NCBI GenBank assembly: GCA_020047915.1
Contig: JAIFND010000230.1
Coordinates: 1-43,629 of the forward strand
Reading direction: 5' to 3'
Length of the DNA stretch: 43,629 bases
From: a bacterium
GTDB taxonomy: Bacteria > Planctomycetota > UBA11346
Both the position numbers and the translations under genes were made by a program. How positions within the stretch are numbered: the first letter of the stretch is position 1; the number at the start of each line of letters is the position of its first letter. The notes under the pieces are model-generated. The model was given only the letters and a program-made list of their open reading frames with translations. It had not been told where the DNA came from and ran no database searches. This document shows positions 16,626 to 25,700 of this stretch, in pieces.

Positions 16626-17447
16626 TCAGCCGGCCGCACCCCGGCAGGCGACGCGGTAATCGCGTGGACTGCGCCCATGCCGGTCGCTGAACAACCGATG
16701 CAGCCGGGCTCGGCCGATGCCGCAGCTGCGCGCGATCTCGGCGATCGGCAGGTCGGAGAGGGCCAGCTGGCTCTCGGCCCAGCGCAGGCGCTGCTCGGTC
16801 AGCAGCTCGGTGGCGGTCATGCCGCAGGTCGCGCGTACCGTTCGCGAGATGTATTCACGGCTGCGGCGGGTCAGCCGGACCAGGGCGGGCAGTCCTTCGG
16901 AGAGCAGCGGCGGCTGGTCGAGACGCATCAGCGCCTCGGCCAACCAGGCCGGTGCATCGCGCCAGAGCAGACCCTGGTGCGGACGCAGCCGGTCGAGCAG
17001 ATCGACCAGGAAGGCGTCGCGGGCGAGTTCATCGGACGCACCGAGGCGCAGGGCCTCGGCCCGCCGGCTGAGCGCGGCGAGGGGTTCGCGACCGAGGCGC
17101 AGGGTGCGCGGCTCGGGGCCGTCTCCCCATAGTTCGCGGGCGCCGTAGCGTCGTTCGAGGCCGGCCAGGACGGCGGCCGGGAAGGCGACGTTCATGATCA
17201 CGCCGACGGTGTCATCGACGCCACGCAGATCGTGGCGCTGGCGCGGCCGCACCAGGACGATCTCGCCGGCCGCGATCATGCGCACCGAACGCCCGCTGTC
17301 GTGGCGCACCGCGCCAACCTCGACCCACATCGCCTCGGCGAAATCGTGGTCGTGCGCCCCGCAGGCGTGGCCGGGGTGGTAGAAGCTGCGCGCGACATGG
17401 CAGCCCCCGGTGAGCGGCGCAAGCTGCGCGAAGCGGAAGGTCGTCAT
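16626..17447 (-). CDS. AraC-family transcriptional regulator with cupin domain
   Basis: 273 residues. The N-terminal half (about 15-110) is a cupin ligand-binding domain with HDHDFAE and a later PRQRHDL, the layout of ChbR-type sugar regulators. The C-terminal half (about 175-268) holds two helix-turn-helix motifs: LPALVRLTRRSREYISRTVR, then LPIAEIARSCGIGR-RLHRLFSDRHG-SPRDYR. It is divergent from the oxygenase/glycyl-radical operon with 69 bp between starts, so it most likely controls that operon in response to its substrate or a related sugar. The ligand is unknown. Confidence 0.88.
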   Translation of the reverse strand: MTTFRFAQLAPLTGGCHVARSFYHPGHACGAHDHDFAEAMWVEVGAVRHDSGRSVRMIAAGEIVLVRPRQRHDLRGVDDTVGVIMNVAFPAAVLAGLERRYGARELWGDGPEPRTLRLGREPLAALSRRAEALRLGASDELARDAFLVDLLDRLRPHQGLLWRDAPAWLAEALMRLDQPPLLSEGLPALVRLTRRSREYISRTVRATCGMTATELLTEQRLRWAESQLALSDLPIAEIARSCGIGRARLHRLFSDRHGRSPRDYRVACRGAAG

Positions 17448-17516
17448 GTCACGCCACGATACATCCGGTCACCAGCAGGGCCAGTCGGACCGGGGCCAAG
17501 GCGCTACACTGCGGGC
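17448..17516. promoter_or_regulatory. Divergent control region, AraC gene / oxygenase-GRE operon
   Basis: 69 bp between the two start codons must hold promoters for both directions and any AraC operator. A TACACT box (17505-17510) could be a -10, but it ends only 6 bp before the oxygenase ATG, which would make the transcript nearly leaderless. No Shine-Dalgarno sequence precedes that ATG. I see no clear direct repeat for AraC binding. Confidence 0.35.
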
Positions 17517-18335
17517 ATGAACGCCCCCCTGCCCGCAAACGCCACCGCCACCCTCTCGGCCGACGAGATCGCCGGCTTCCATCGCGAGGGTTACGCCCTG
17601 CCGCGCAACCCGGTCTATCCGGCCGCCGACTTTGCCCGGCTGCAGGCGACCTTCGAACACCTGCTGGCCGACTGGATCGCGCGCGGCGGACGGCCCGAGG
17701 CGATGGATGTCCCGCACTTCTACCATCCCGAACTGATGCAATGGCTGCTGCACCCGGCCGTCCTCGACCTGGTCGAGCCGCTGATCGGCCCCGACATCCA
17801 GCTGTTCTCCAGCCACTTCATCTGCAAGCCGGCCGGCGACGGCAAGCGCGTGCCGTGGCACGAGGACAGCGCCTACTGGCGTGGGCAGTGGGATCCGATG
17901 GAGGTCGTGACGGTGTGGCTGGCGATCGACGACAGCGACCTCGGCAACGGCTGCATGCACGTCATCCCCGGCAGTCACCGCGACGGCTACAGCGCCTACG
18001 ATGCGGTCGAGGGAGCGGTGTTCGGCAGCGAGATCCGCAAGGGCAGCTTCGACGACCACCGCGCCGTGCCGTGCATCCTGCAGGCCGGCCAGTGCAGCCT
18101 GCACCACGCCAAGACCATCCACGGCAGTGCCGCCAACACCAGCAGCCGTCGTCGCTGCGGCTACACCATGCGCTTCATCAGCGCCGCCGCGAAACGCGCA
18201 CAGGTGCGCAACGAGCCGTTCCAGATCTACCAGGCACGCGGCCGCAATCTCGCCGGCAACGCGCTGGGCGATCCGACCCGCGCCAACCAGGCCTGGATCA
18301 GCCACTACGGCTGGGATCCGCCGAAGGGACACTGA
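17517..18335 (+). CDS. Phytanoyl-CoA dioxygenase-like Fe(II)/2-oxoglutarate oxygenase
   Basis: 272-residue PhyH-family enzyme. The iron triad is H115-x-D117 (PWHEDSAYW) and H202 (KTIHGSAAN). Arginines at 211-213 (SSRRRCGY) are in place to bind 2-oxoglutarate. NGCMHVIPGSHRDG is the family signature between them. It should hydroxylate a small molecule using O2 and 2-oxoglutarate; the substrate is unknown. The stop is 1 bp from the start of the glycyl radical enzyme (TGACATG), so the two are co-translated. An O2-using enzyme beside an O2-sensitive radical enzyme is unexpected. Confidence 0.9.
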   Translation: MNAPLPANATATLSADEIAGFHREGYALPRNPVYPAADFARLQATFEHLLADWIARGGRPEAMDVPHFYHPELMQWLLHPAVLDLVEPLIGPDIQLFSSHFICKPAGDGKRVPWHEDSAYWRGQWDPMEVVTVWLAIDDSDLGNGCMHVIPGSHRDGYSAYDAVEGAVFGSEIRKGSFDDHRAVPCILQAGQCSLHHAKTIHGSAANTSSRRRCGYTMRFISAAAKRAQVRNEPFQIYQARGRNLAGNALGDPTRANQAWISHYGWDPPKGH

Positions 18336-18336
18336 C

Positions 18337-20550
18337 ATGGACGCCACCGCCACCCTGACCCACCAGCAGCCGGCCGCCGAGGCCGCCGGCGCGACCCGCC
18401 AGGCCGCCTACGCCCTGCGCATCACCGAACTGCACCGCCGCCACGCCGACGCCCATCCCGCCCGACGCGAGGCCGCCATCCTCGCCGCGCAGCTCCCCGA
18501 AGTGTTTCTGCCGCTACGCCCCGGCGACATGCTGGCCGGACGCACCCTGCATCCATTGGTCGGCGTCAGTCCCGAACCGGGCGGTTTCGGCTGCTACGCC
18601 GACCGCGACGGGCTGCGCCGCCTGCTGCCGCTGCTCGATGACAAGCAGGCAGGAGAGCTGTCGGAGGCCATCGCCTACTGGCAGACCGCCTCGAGCTGGC
18701 ACGCCGCCCAGCTCCGCATCGACGCCCGTGATGCCCGACGCACCGGCATCGAGGACGCCTGGACGACGCGCGCCTTCGCCGGCGTCCCGCTCTACCGCAT
18801 CGCCGGCCTGTGTCCGGATCTGCCACGACTCTTCGCCCAGGGTCTGCCCGGCCTGCGCGCTGCCGCCGCCGCGCACCGCACGGGGGATGGCGAGGCTGCC
18901 GAGCTGGCCGAGGGCTGGCTGGCCGTCCTCGAGGCCGTCGATCGCGTCCTGCACAGCTATGCGCTCGAGGCCGATGCGCTCGGCCTTGGTGCCATCGCCG
19001 ATTCCTGTCGGCACCTGCGCAGCGCTCCGCCCGCGACCCTGCGCGATGGCCTGCAACTGGCGCACATCCTCACCGGCGCGGCCGGGCTGCTGAACTTCGG
19101 TCGCTGCGACGATGAGTGCGGTCCACTGCTGGCCGCCGACCTGGCGGCCGGGCGTCTCGATGAGACAGCCGCCGAGGAGCTGGTCCTCGGCTGGTTCCGC
19201 CTGATCGCCGAACGACGCACGATCTACAACGGCCGGGTCATCCTCGGCGGCGAGGGACGCGTCCATCCCGCCGCCGCCGACGCCTTCTGCCGCGTCGCCC
19301 TGCGCGCCACGCGGCGCCAGCGCGACATCGAACCGCAGGTCAGCCTGCGCCTGGGCCGCGACCAGGACCCGGCGCTGCTCGACCTCGCGCTCGACTGCCT
19401 GGCCGCCGGCTGCACCTACCCGATGCTCTACAACGATGCGGTGAACATCCCGGCGGTGACCCGCGCCTTCCGCGTCGATGCCGCGACCGCGGCGTCCTAT
19501 GTACCCTACGGCTGCGGCGAGTATGTGCTGGGAGCATCCTCGGTCGGCACGCCCAACGGCCTGCTCAATATCGCGCATCTGCTCGACCTCGTGCTGCACG
19601 GCCGGGCACCGGGCCAGGACGGGCAGACCCCCGCGTGGCGCGACATCGGCGGTCTGTGGGAGGACCTGCTGACGGCTGCCCGCCTGATCCTGCGCGATCT
19701 CGCCCACTGCCAGGCTGCGACCTACGAGGCGATCGAGGACACCTGCCGGCTGCTGCTGCCCTCGCTGGTGGTCGATGGGCCGCTGACGCGCGGTCGCAGC
19801 CTGCTTGGCGGCGGCATCCGTCATCGTGGCGGCACGATGGAGGTGTATGGCCTGACCAACGCCGCCGACGCGCTGACCGCCATCGAGCGCGTCGTCTTCC
19901 GCGACCGCCGCTGCACCCTCGACGAGCTGCGCGCCGCCATCGGCGCCGACTTCCAGGGACCGCATGCCGTCATCGGCGCCCTGCTGCGCCGCCAGGCGAA
20001 GTACGGCAACGACCATCCGGATGCCGACGCCTGGTACTGCCGCCTGCATGATGCGGTGTGCAACGCCACCCGCGAGCTGGCACCGGCGGCCGGGCTCGAC
20101 TCCTGGCTGCTGGTCAACATCAACAACTGGGCCAACACCATCTTCGGCCGCCACACCGCGGCCACCGCCGATGGCCGCCGTCGTGGTGCCCCGCTGGCCA
20201 ACGCCAACGGCCCGAGCGGCGGCGCCGACCACGAGGGTCCGAGCGCGGTGCTGGCCAGCCAGGCCAAGCCCGATCCCGGCATCCTCGCCGGCCAGACGCA
20301 GAACCTCAAGCTGTCGCCGGCGTGGTTCGCCGGCGATCGCGGCCCGGTCAAGGCGCTGCTCGCCTCCTACTTCGCCGCCGGCGGCAGCCAGGTGATGGTC
20401 ACGGTCAGCGACGCCGGCGAACTGCAGGCGGCGATGGAACGACCGCAGGACCACGGCCACCTGCTGGTACGCGTCGGCGGCTTCAGCGCCCGCTTCGTCG
20501 ACCTGCCGCGCGACTGCCAGTTCGAAATCCTGTCGCGGACCCTGCACTGA
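18337..20550 (+). CDS. Glycyl radical enzyme, unassigned class
   Basis: 737 residues, PFL/glycerol-dehydratase superfamily. The catalytic Cys/Glu pair is in YGCGEYVLG (C393, E395). The glycyl radical site is RVGGFSARF with G715, 23 residues from the C-terminus, where the family has RVxGYx. It is not pyruvate formate-lyase, which has a Cys-Cys pair, and not CutC, glycerol dehydratase or HypD, which carry GCVE. GCGEY followed by GTPNGLLNI points to an uncharacterised subgroup. By family it would perform radical elimination or C-C, C-N or C-O cleavage on a small hydroxylated substrate. It lies between a PhyH oxygenase and its own activase with 1-bp gaps. The start at 18337 follows the oxygenase stop; the long in-frame extension to 18001 overlaps the oxygenase and is a shadow. 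Confidence 0.92.
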   Translation: MDATATLTHQQPAAEAAGATRQAAYALRITELHRRHADAHPARREAAILAAQLPEVFLPLRPGDMLAGRTLHPLVGVSPEPGGFGCYADRDGLRRLLPLLDDKQAGELSEAIAYWQTASSWHAAQLRIDARDARRTGIEDAWTTRAFAGVPLYRIAGLCPDLPRLFAQGLPGLRAAAAAHRTGDGEAAELAEGWLAVLEAVDRVLHSYALEADALGLGAIADSCRHLRSAPPATLRDGLQLAHILTGAAGLLNFGRCDDECGPLLAADLAAGRLDETAAEELVLGWFRLIAERRTIYNGRVILGGEGRVHPAAADAFCRVALRATRRQRDIEPQVSLRLGRDQDPALLDLALDCLAAGCTYPMLYNDAVNIPAVTRAFRVDAATAASYVPYGCGEYVLGASSVGTPNGLLNIAHLLDLVLHGRAPGQDGQTPAWRDIGGLWEDLLTAARLILRDLAHCQAATYEAIEDTCRLLLPSLVVDGPLTRGRSLLGGGIRHRGGTMEVYGLTNAADALTAIERVVFRDRRCTLDELRAAIGADFQGPHAVIGALLRRQAKYGNDHPDADAWYCRLHDAVCNATRELAPAAGLDSWLLVNINNWANTIFGRHTAATADGRRRGAPLANANGPSGGADHEGPSAVLASQAKPDPGILAGQTQNLKLSPAWFAGDRGPVKALLASYFAAGGSQVMVTVSDAGELQAAMERPQDHGHLLVRVGGFSARFVDLPRDCQFEILSRTLH

Positions 20551-20551
20551 C

Positions 20552-21460
20552 ATGGCCACGACGGCGTCCGGCCTGGTCTCCGACATCCACCGTGCGTCGC
20601 TGCACGATGGCCCCGGCGTCAGGACCACCGTCTTCCTGCACGGCTGCCCGCTGCGCTGCAGCTGGTGCCACAATGCCGAGTACCGTTCGTGCCGACCGGT
20701 CCTGCGCCTGCATGAGCGCGACTGCCTGGCCTGCGGCGCCTGCGTCAGCGCCTGTCAGCGCGGACGACATGCCATCAGCGCGGCAGGTCACGTCTTCGAC
20801 CGCGCAGGCTGCACCAGCTGCGGGGACTGCGTCGCAGCCTGCCCTTCCGGCGCATTGTCGCTGGTCGGCCAGGCGATGACCGCCGATGAGGTGCTGGCCA
20901 CGGTGCTGCGCGATCGCGGCCTGTACGCCTCCAGTGGCGGCGGCATGACCCTGTCGGGTGGCGAGCCACTGGCCCAGCCTGCCTTCGCCCTCGCCCTGCT
21001 GGCGGGCGCGCGGGCGGCCGGCGTGCACACCTGCGTCGAAAGCAGCGGTCACGCACCGCAGACGGCGCTGCTGGCCGCTGCCGCCGCCACCGATCTGTGG
21101 CTGTTCGACGTCAAGGCTGTCGACGACGCGCTGCACCGCCGGCTGACCGGCGTCGGCAGCAGCCTGATCCACGCCAACCTCGACGCCCTGCTGGCGCGTG
21201 GCGCGGCAGTCGAGTTGCGCTGCCCGCTGGTCCCAGGCCTGAATGATGGCGCGGCCGAACTCGACGCGCTGGCCGCCTTCGTCCGTGCGCGGCCTGCGCT
21301 GCGCCGGGTCTGGCTGATGCCCTACCACCGCATGGGCGTCGCCAAAGCGGCCGAGGCGGACGAGAGGGTCATCGACCAACCGTCGGCGAGCGCCGATGAC
21401 CACCGGCGATGGCTGGATCGTCTGGCAGCCTCGGGCGTCCCCGCGTCCATCGCTGCCTAG
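20552..21460 (+). CDS. Glycyl radical enzyme activating enzyme (radical SAM)
   Basis: 302-residue activase that generates the glycyl radical on the preceding enzyme by SAM cleavage. The radical SAM cluster motif is C32-x3-C36-x2-C39 (HGCPLRCSWCHN). Two ferredoxin-like 4Fe-4S motifs follow: CLACGACVSAC and CTSCGDCVAACP at about 58-100, typical of activases of the glycerol-dehydratase and choline-lyase kind rather than PflA. SGGEPL then binds SAM. The gene starts 1 bp after the stop of the glycyl radical enzyme. Its stop codon lies inside repeat P1. Confidence 0.95.
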   Translation: MATTASGLVSDIHRASLHDGPGVRTTVFLHGCPLRCSWCHNAEYRSCRPVLRLHERDCLACGACVSACQRGRHAISAAGHVFDRAGCTSCGDCVAACPSGALSLVGQAMTADEVLATVLRDRGLYASSGGGMTLSGGEPLAQPAFALALLAGARAAGVHTCVESSGHAPQTALLAAAAATDLWLFDVKAVDDALHRRLTGVGSSLIHANLDALLARGAAVELRCPLVPGLNDGAAELDALAAFVRARPALRRVWLMPYHRMGVAKAAEADERVIDQPSASADDHRRWLDRLAASGVPASIAA

Positions 21461-21508
21461 CGGGGCTCCGCCCCAGCCCGAGGCTGATTATGGGCGTCGC
21501 CCCGCTAG
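21455..21508. repeat. Palindromic repeat P, copy 1
   Basis: A 54-bp unit whose ends CTAGCGGGGC (21457-21466) and GCCCCGCTAG (21499-21508) are perfect inverted repeats. Inside is GGGGCTCCGCCCC. It contains the activase stop codon. Copy 2 at 22587-22640 differs at two positions. Confidence 0.9.
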
Positions 21509-21557
21509 TGTCCTGCTCCTAAAATGTCTTGAATAACAAAGCGGCCCTTGGCAGGTC

Positions 21558-21583
21558 AAAGTCACTGCCCTCAAGGACTCTAG
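21558..21583. repeat. Direct repeat Q, copy 1
   Basis: 26 bp beginning AAAGTCACTGCC and ending AAGGACTCTAG. Copy 2 at 22687-22712 differs at one base, and its final CTAG overlaps the GH2 gene stop. P and Q occur in the same order and spacing on both sides of the TIM-barrel gene. Confidence 0.88.
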
Positions 21584-21609
21584 ACCACGCCGATCAACAA
21601 GCCGCGTAC

Positions 21610-22404
21610 ATGTCCGCCACTCCTCGCCCCCAGACTCCTCAACTCGTGCCTCCTCGCTCCCTGGCCTGCTCGACCCTCGCCTTCACCCATGTACCCCTGG
21701 CCGATGCGCTGGCACGCATTCGTACTCTCGGCTTCGCTGCCGCTGAGCTGGTGGTGCGCGGCGATGGCGTATGGCCGGGGCATCTCGACCCGGCGCGTCT
21801 GGCCGACGATGCCAGCTATAGCCGTGCCGCTCTCGAGGTGCTGCGTGCATCCGGCCTGGCTCTGACTTCAGCCGGCTGCGAACAGGCGTCTGATCTGCCC
21901 CTGGCTGAGGAGAAGCGCCGGATCTCCGCCCTCGCCGCCTGGCTGGCCAACGCAGGAGCGCGCACCCTGACCGTCTTCGTCTATGACCGCGACCCACCAC
22001 AGCGCTGGCGCGAGCTCGACGCGATCGCCAGCGATCACGGCCTGGTCCTGGCAGCTGAGACGCATCTCGGAACGGCCACCGCGACACCGGCAGCGGCAGC
22101 CGCCGTCGCCGCAGACCGCGACCTGCGCCTGACCCTCGACGCCAGCCACTACATCGGTCAGGGTTTCGGCCCCGCAGACTGGGCGCCACTGCTGCCGCGG
22201 GTCGTAGCCGTGCAGGTACGCCACTGCCGCCCCGGTGAACTGCAGGAGGCCAGCGCGGACGCATCTGCGGTCGCCGCCCGCTTGGCAGAGCTGATACCGA
22301 CCGGCTTCACTGGACCTGTTGTCTGTGAGCAGATCGCCAACCCGGGCGACCCGGACTGGTCGGGGCAGTTGGCCCTGACACGCCGAGTCCTGGGTTTCGG
22401 ATGA
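21610..22404 (+). CDS. Sugar-phosphate isomerase/epimerase-like TIM barrel
   Basis: 264 residues, xylose-isomerase-like TIM barrel (AP endonuclease family 2 fold). It starts ACSTLAFTHVPLADALARIRTLGF-AAEL, as in family members. Candidate metal ligands are Glu in LAAETHLG, Asp/His in LDASHYIGQG, a His near VQVRHCR and Glu in VVCEQIAN. It would isomerise or epimerise a keto-sugar or similar polyol; the substrate is unknown. It follows the activase on the same strand after a 150-bp gap with repeats P and Q, so operon membership is uncertain. Start 21610 is chosen because upstream in-frame sequence is repeat Q. Confidence 0.8.
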   Translation: MSATPRPQTPQLVPPRSLACSTLAFTHVPLADALARIRTLGFAAAELVVRGDGVWPGHLDPARLADDASYSRAALEVLRASGLALTSAGCEQASDLPLAEEKRRISALAAWLANAGARTLTVFVYDRDPPQRWRELDAIASDHGLVLAAETHLGTATATPAAAAAVAADRDLRLTLDASHYIGQGFGPADWAPLLPRVVAVQVRHCRPGELQEASADASAVAARLAELIPTGFTGPVVCEQIANPGDPDWSGQLALTRRVLGFG

Positions 22405-22424
22405 GCCCAGATTGCTCCGTTGGA

Positions 22425-22555
22425 TTCACACGGAGGAACGGAGGCAACAGAGGCGAAATAGTTTACGTCGGAAGCGAACGCCCACCCTTCGGGGTGCGCG
22501 TCGATCACCGCAGGTCCCTCGTGCGAACTCAGTTCCCTCCGTTCCTCCGTGTGAA
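22425..22555. repeat. Paired-arm element F (CACGGAGG type)
   Basis: Left arm 22425-22452 (TTCACACGGAGGAACGGAGG then CAACAGAG) and right arm 22528-22555 are inverse. The outer 20 bp match perfectly and the inner 8 at 6 positions. The core is 75 bp, the same as element E, and holds a hairpin CACC-CTTC-GGGGTG. It lies between the convergent TIM-barrel and GH2 genes. Confidence 0.9.
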
Positions 22556-22586
22556 CAGAGCGCCCGCCCCGCACGCCGAGATGACA

Positions 22587-22640
22587 GCCTAGCGAGGCTC
22601 CACCCCAGCCCGAGGCTGATTATGGGCGTCGCCCCGCTAG
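22587..22640. repeat. Palindromic repeat P, copy 2
   Basis: Matches copy 1 (21455-21508) at 52 of 54 positions. The start-to-start distance is 1132 bp. Both differences are G to A in the left part, which weaken the outer palindrome by one pair. Confidence 0.9.
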
Positions 22641-22686
22641 CTGGCTGTTGCTGCAGGGGCTGCGCCCCCGCACCCCCGAGTCCTCA

Positions 22687-22712
22687 AAAGTCGCTGCCCT
22701 CAAGGACTCTAG
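22687..22712. repeat. Direct repeat Q, copy 2, at GH2 3' end
   Basis: Matches copy 1 at 25 of 26 bases, with 1129 bp start to start. It overlaps the last codon of the GH2 gene (stop 22709-22711). With upstream GAGTCCT it can form a stem with AGGACTC, a possible terminator for the TIM-barrel side. Confidence 0.88.
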
Positions 22713-25700
22713 GGCGCGACGGTCGCCGCGGTGATCGCGAAGACTGCCGCGCTGCCCCACTTGTCCTCGCCGGCGACGAGGTCGATGGTGGCGATCGCCG
22801 CCTCGGGCCGCGGGTTGGTCCACTGCATCGACCACACCACGGTCTGCTGGTCGCCGGCCGGCGCGGCCCAGGCGACGGCGGCGTTGGCCAGTCCGGCCGG
22901 GACGGCCGACAGCCAATTGCCGATATCACGGCTGTAGCGCACCGGTACCTCGGCGGTCTGGCCGTCCGCGTAGTGCACGACGTAGGTCAGGACGACCGGG
23001 AACTCGCCAGGGTCCTTGCCGTCGGCGCGACGCTCGCGCATTTCATTGAGCCGGCGCGAGAGCACGTCGCTCTCGTTGAAGGTGTGCAGCATGAACAGGG
23101 CGTCGGCCTTGCTTCCGACCGCCAGGCCGTCGATGCGGTCCTGCTTCGCCGAGCCGCCACGACCGCGCAGCATGAACACGGTGGGTACCGGCGAGGTGGT
23201 GAACTTGGGCAGCAGGAAGCGGGTGCCGGCGAAGGTCTGCTCGCCCACCGGCAGACCGCTGAGGTCGCCCTGGCCCTTCCACCACCCCGGCTGCTTGTCG
23301 CGGTTGACATAGGCGGTGCACTTCTCGACCGGCAGGGGGATGGGCGCGTACCGCAACTGGCTGCCCGCAACCACCGCCTTCTGGCCGGCGAACACGGCGC
23401 CGAGGTTGGCGAGGATGGTCTTGGCCACGGTCGCCTTCTTCTCGGCGTTGACCGGATTCACCTCGCGCTCGACCAGCTTGAGCTGGTTCAGCACGATGCC
23501 GCCTTTGCCCTCATCGTAGCGCACCAGGCCGCCGACATTGAGCAGCGGCTTGACCCGCTTCAGGTAGTCGTCGGGGCGCTTGGCCATCAGCCACAGGTTG
23601 TCGATCACCACGATGTTGGCGTCGCCGCGCTCGGCCCACTTCGCCACCTGCATGGTCACGCGCTTCGCCTTGCGCGGCGGGAACGAGACCTCCTGGACGA
23701 CCGGATCGATGCGCAGTTCGACCGGGACGGGCACCGGATCCTCGTCGAAGAACAGGTCGATGCGCGTGATCGGGTGGTAGATGCGGCTGGGCTGGATCTT
23801 GAGGGCGATCAGCTCCTCCTCCTTGGGCAGCTCCAGCGTCCAGCGCGTCTTGTGGCCCTGATCCATGATGACGGTGTAGCAGAACGACCAGTTGTCGGCG
23901 CTGGTGAAGCCGTTGACCATGTTGCGCGGCCAGTGGTCGGCGCCCGGATTGGTGTCGCTCTTCTTGCCCATCGCGGTCGGCGAGGGGAAGGTGCAGAACG
24001 GCGCGAGGTCGGTGTGGTCGACGATCCAGGTGAAGCTGTCGCTATCCGGCTTTTTCAGCGCCATCCACGGATACATCTGCTTGCCGGTATCGAGCACGAC
24101 ATCGCGCAGCGTCAGGCCGGCGGTCAGCGGATCGGCCGGCACCGCCATGAGCACGCGTTCGGTGTCGAATGGCCGCAGGACGTGGTTCCAGCGCACCAGG
24201 GCGTTGAAGTCGGCGAGGCCTTCGGGGGTGACGCCCCACAGCATCAGCCAGTTGCCCTTGGCGCACCAGGCGCGCACCTGGTCGGCCTTGGCCGCCAGGG
24301 TCTTGAGCGCCGATGGGGTCGCCTCGACCACGGCGATGCCGTCACTGGCGATGGCCGCGAGCGGATCGCCGACCATGCGGTGCTGCACCCCGATGCCGCC
24401 GAGCAGTCCGGCGATCGGCGCGCTCGCTACGGCGCTGATCTGGCGGCGCACCGGGGCGTAGGTCGCCGCGTAGTTGATCAGCTGGCCGAGCAGCTGCTGC
24501 GCGACAGGGTCGCTGGCGATCTTCTCGCCGACCGCCAACTGGCACAGCAGCATCAACCCTTCGCCGGCCTGGCATTCGACCAGGGCGGTGGCCGCCAGGC
24601 CCTCTTCGCACTGGAACAGCGAGCGGAAGCCTTTGCTGCCCTTGCGGTAGGGGTTGCGGTAGACGACATGGTCGCCGCTCCAGGTGTAGAAGTCGTCCTG
24701 GCCGAGGCCGGCGAAGGCCGGGTGGTTGAGGTCCTCGGCGAAGCCGTAGCGGCCGCGCAGCTCGGGAACGGCGTTCGCCGCCTTGGCCTGCATCTGCGCC
24801 CACACCGACGGCTTGTCGTCGAGTGGCTCGACATCGGCGGGCAGGGCGCGGTAGCGCAGCGGATGACGCTGGTCGAGGACCACGACCTTCAGCCCGCGTA
24901 CCGCGCGTTCATACCACAGGGGATCGGTGCTGCGCTCGGCCGGGATCGCATCCGGGCCGACCAACAGGACCTTGGCCGTGGCCGGGATCTCGTCGAGCTT
25001 CGTGGTCGCGGTGTGCGCGATGCCGCGCGCCGTCAGATGGGCGCGGATGGTTCCGGCAGGATCGAACACCGCCAGCTCGGCGGCGGCCAGACGCGGCTTG
25101 GCCACGTTGGCGGGCACTAGCACGCGGACCGTCCGCTCGTCGCGGAAGACCTCGGCGCCGCCGCGCGTGGCGGTCAGCACGAAGCGCCCGGTCTGCGGCT
25201 TGGTGGTGGCCGGGATGGTGAAGGCGATGCTCCAGTCGGCGCTCGCGCCGGGTGCGACGGTGAAGGTCTTGCTCTCGCCGACGACCTTCTTGCCTTCCAG
25301 GCTCAGTTCCCACGCCGCGGCGATCGGCTCGCCCTTCGAGGTGTTGTTGGAGATGCGCAGTTGGCGTTCGACCTTCTGCCCGGCGCCGAAGGTGGTGTTC
25401 CACTGCCGGCACAGCACGACGACCGGCTGCCAGCCATTCCAGTAGCGGCCCGAGGCGCCGCCCAGCCAGTGCTGCCACGCGGCGACGCCGGACCAGCGCC
25501 AGCCCTCGTTGAAGATCTGGCCGAGCCGGGCCATGCCCTCGCCGACCTCGCCAATACCGATGAAGCAGCGCTCGCCGCCGATCGTGGCGAAGGATTCGGT
25601 GCTGTAACCGCTGGCGAAGAACACCTCGCCCTTGAACACTGGCTTGCCCGGGGCGTAGCGCCAGATGTTGCGGCTCTTGTGCTCGGCCAGGTACCACGGC

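Noticed and set aside
18337-20550. Pyruvate formate-lyase
   Set aside because: No Cys-Cys active site; the pair is Cys-x-Glu (C393/E395), as in the dehydratase/lyase branch.
22412-25120. 902-residue plus-strand reading frame
   Set aside because: It is antisense to the GH2 gene, with composition typical of a GC-rich shadow frame and no family motif. The same holds for other long frames opposite real genes, such as 25361-27961 and 34198-36837 (only the 3' end of the latter is real, as RAYT).
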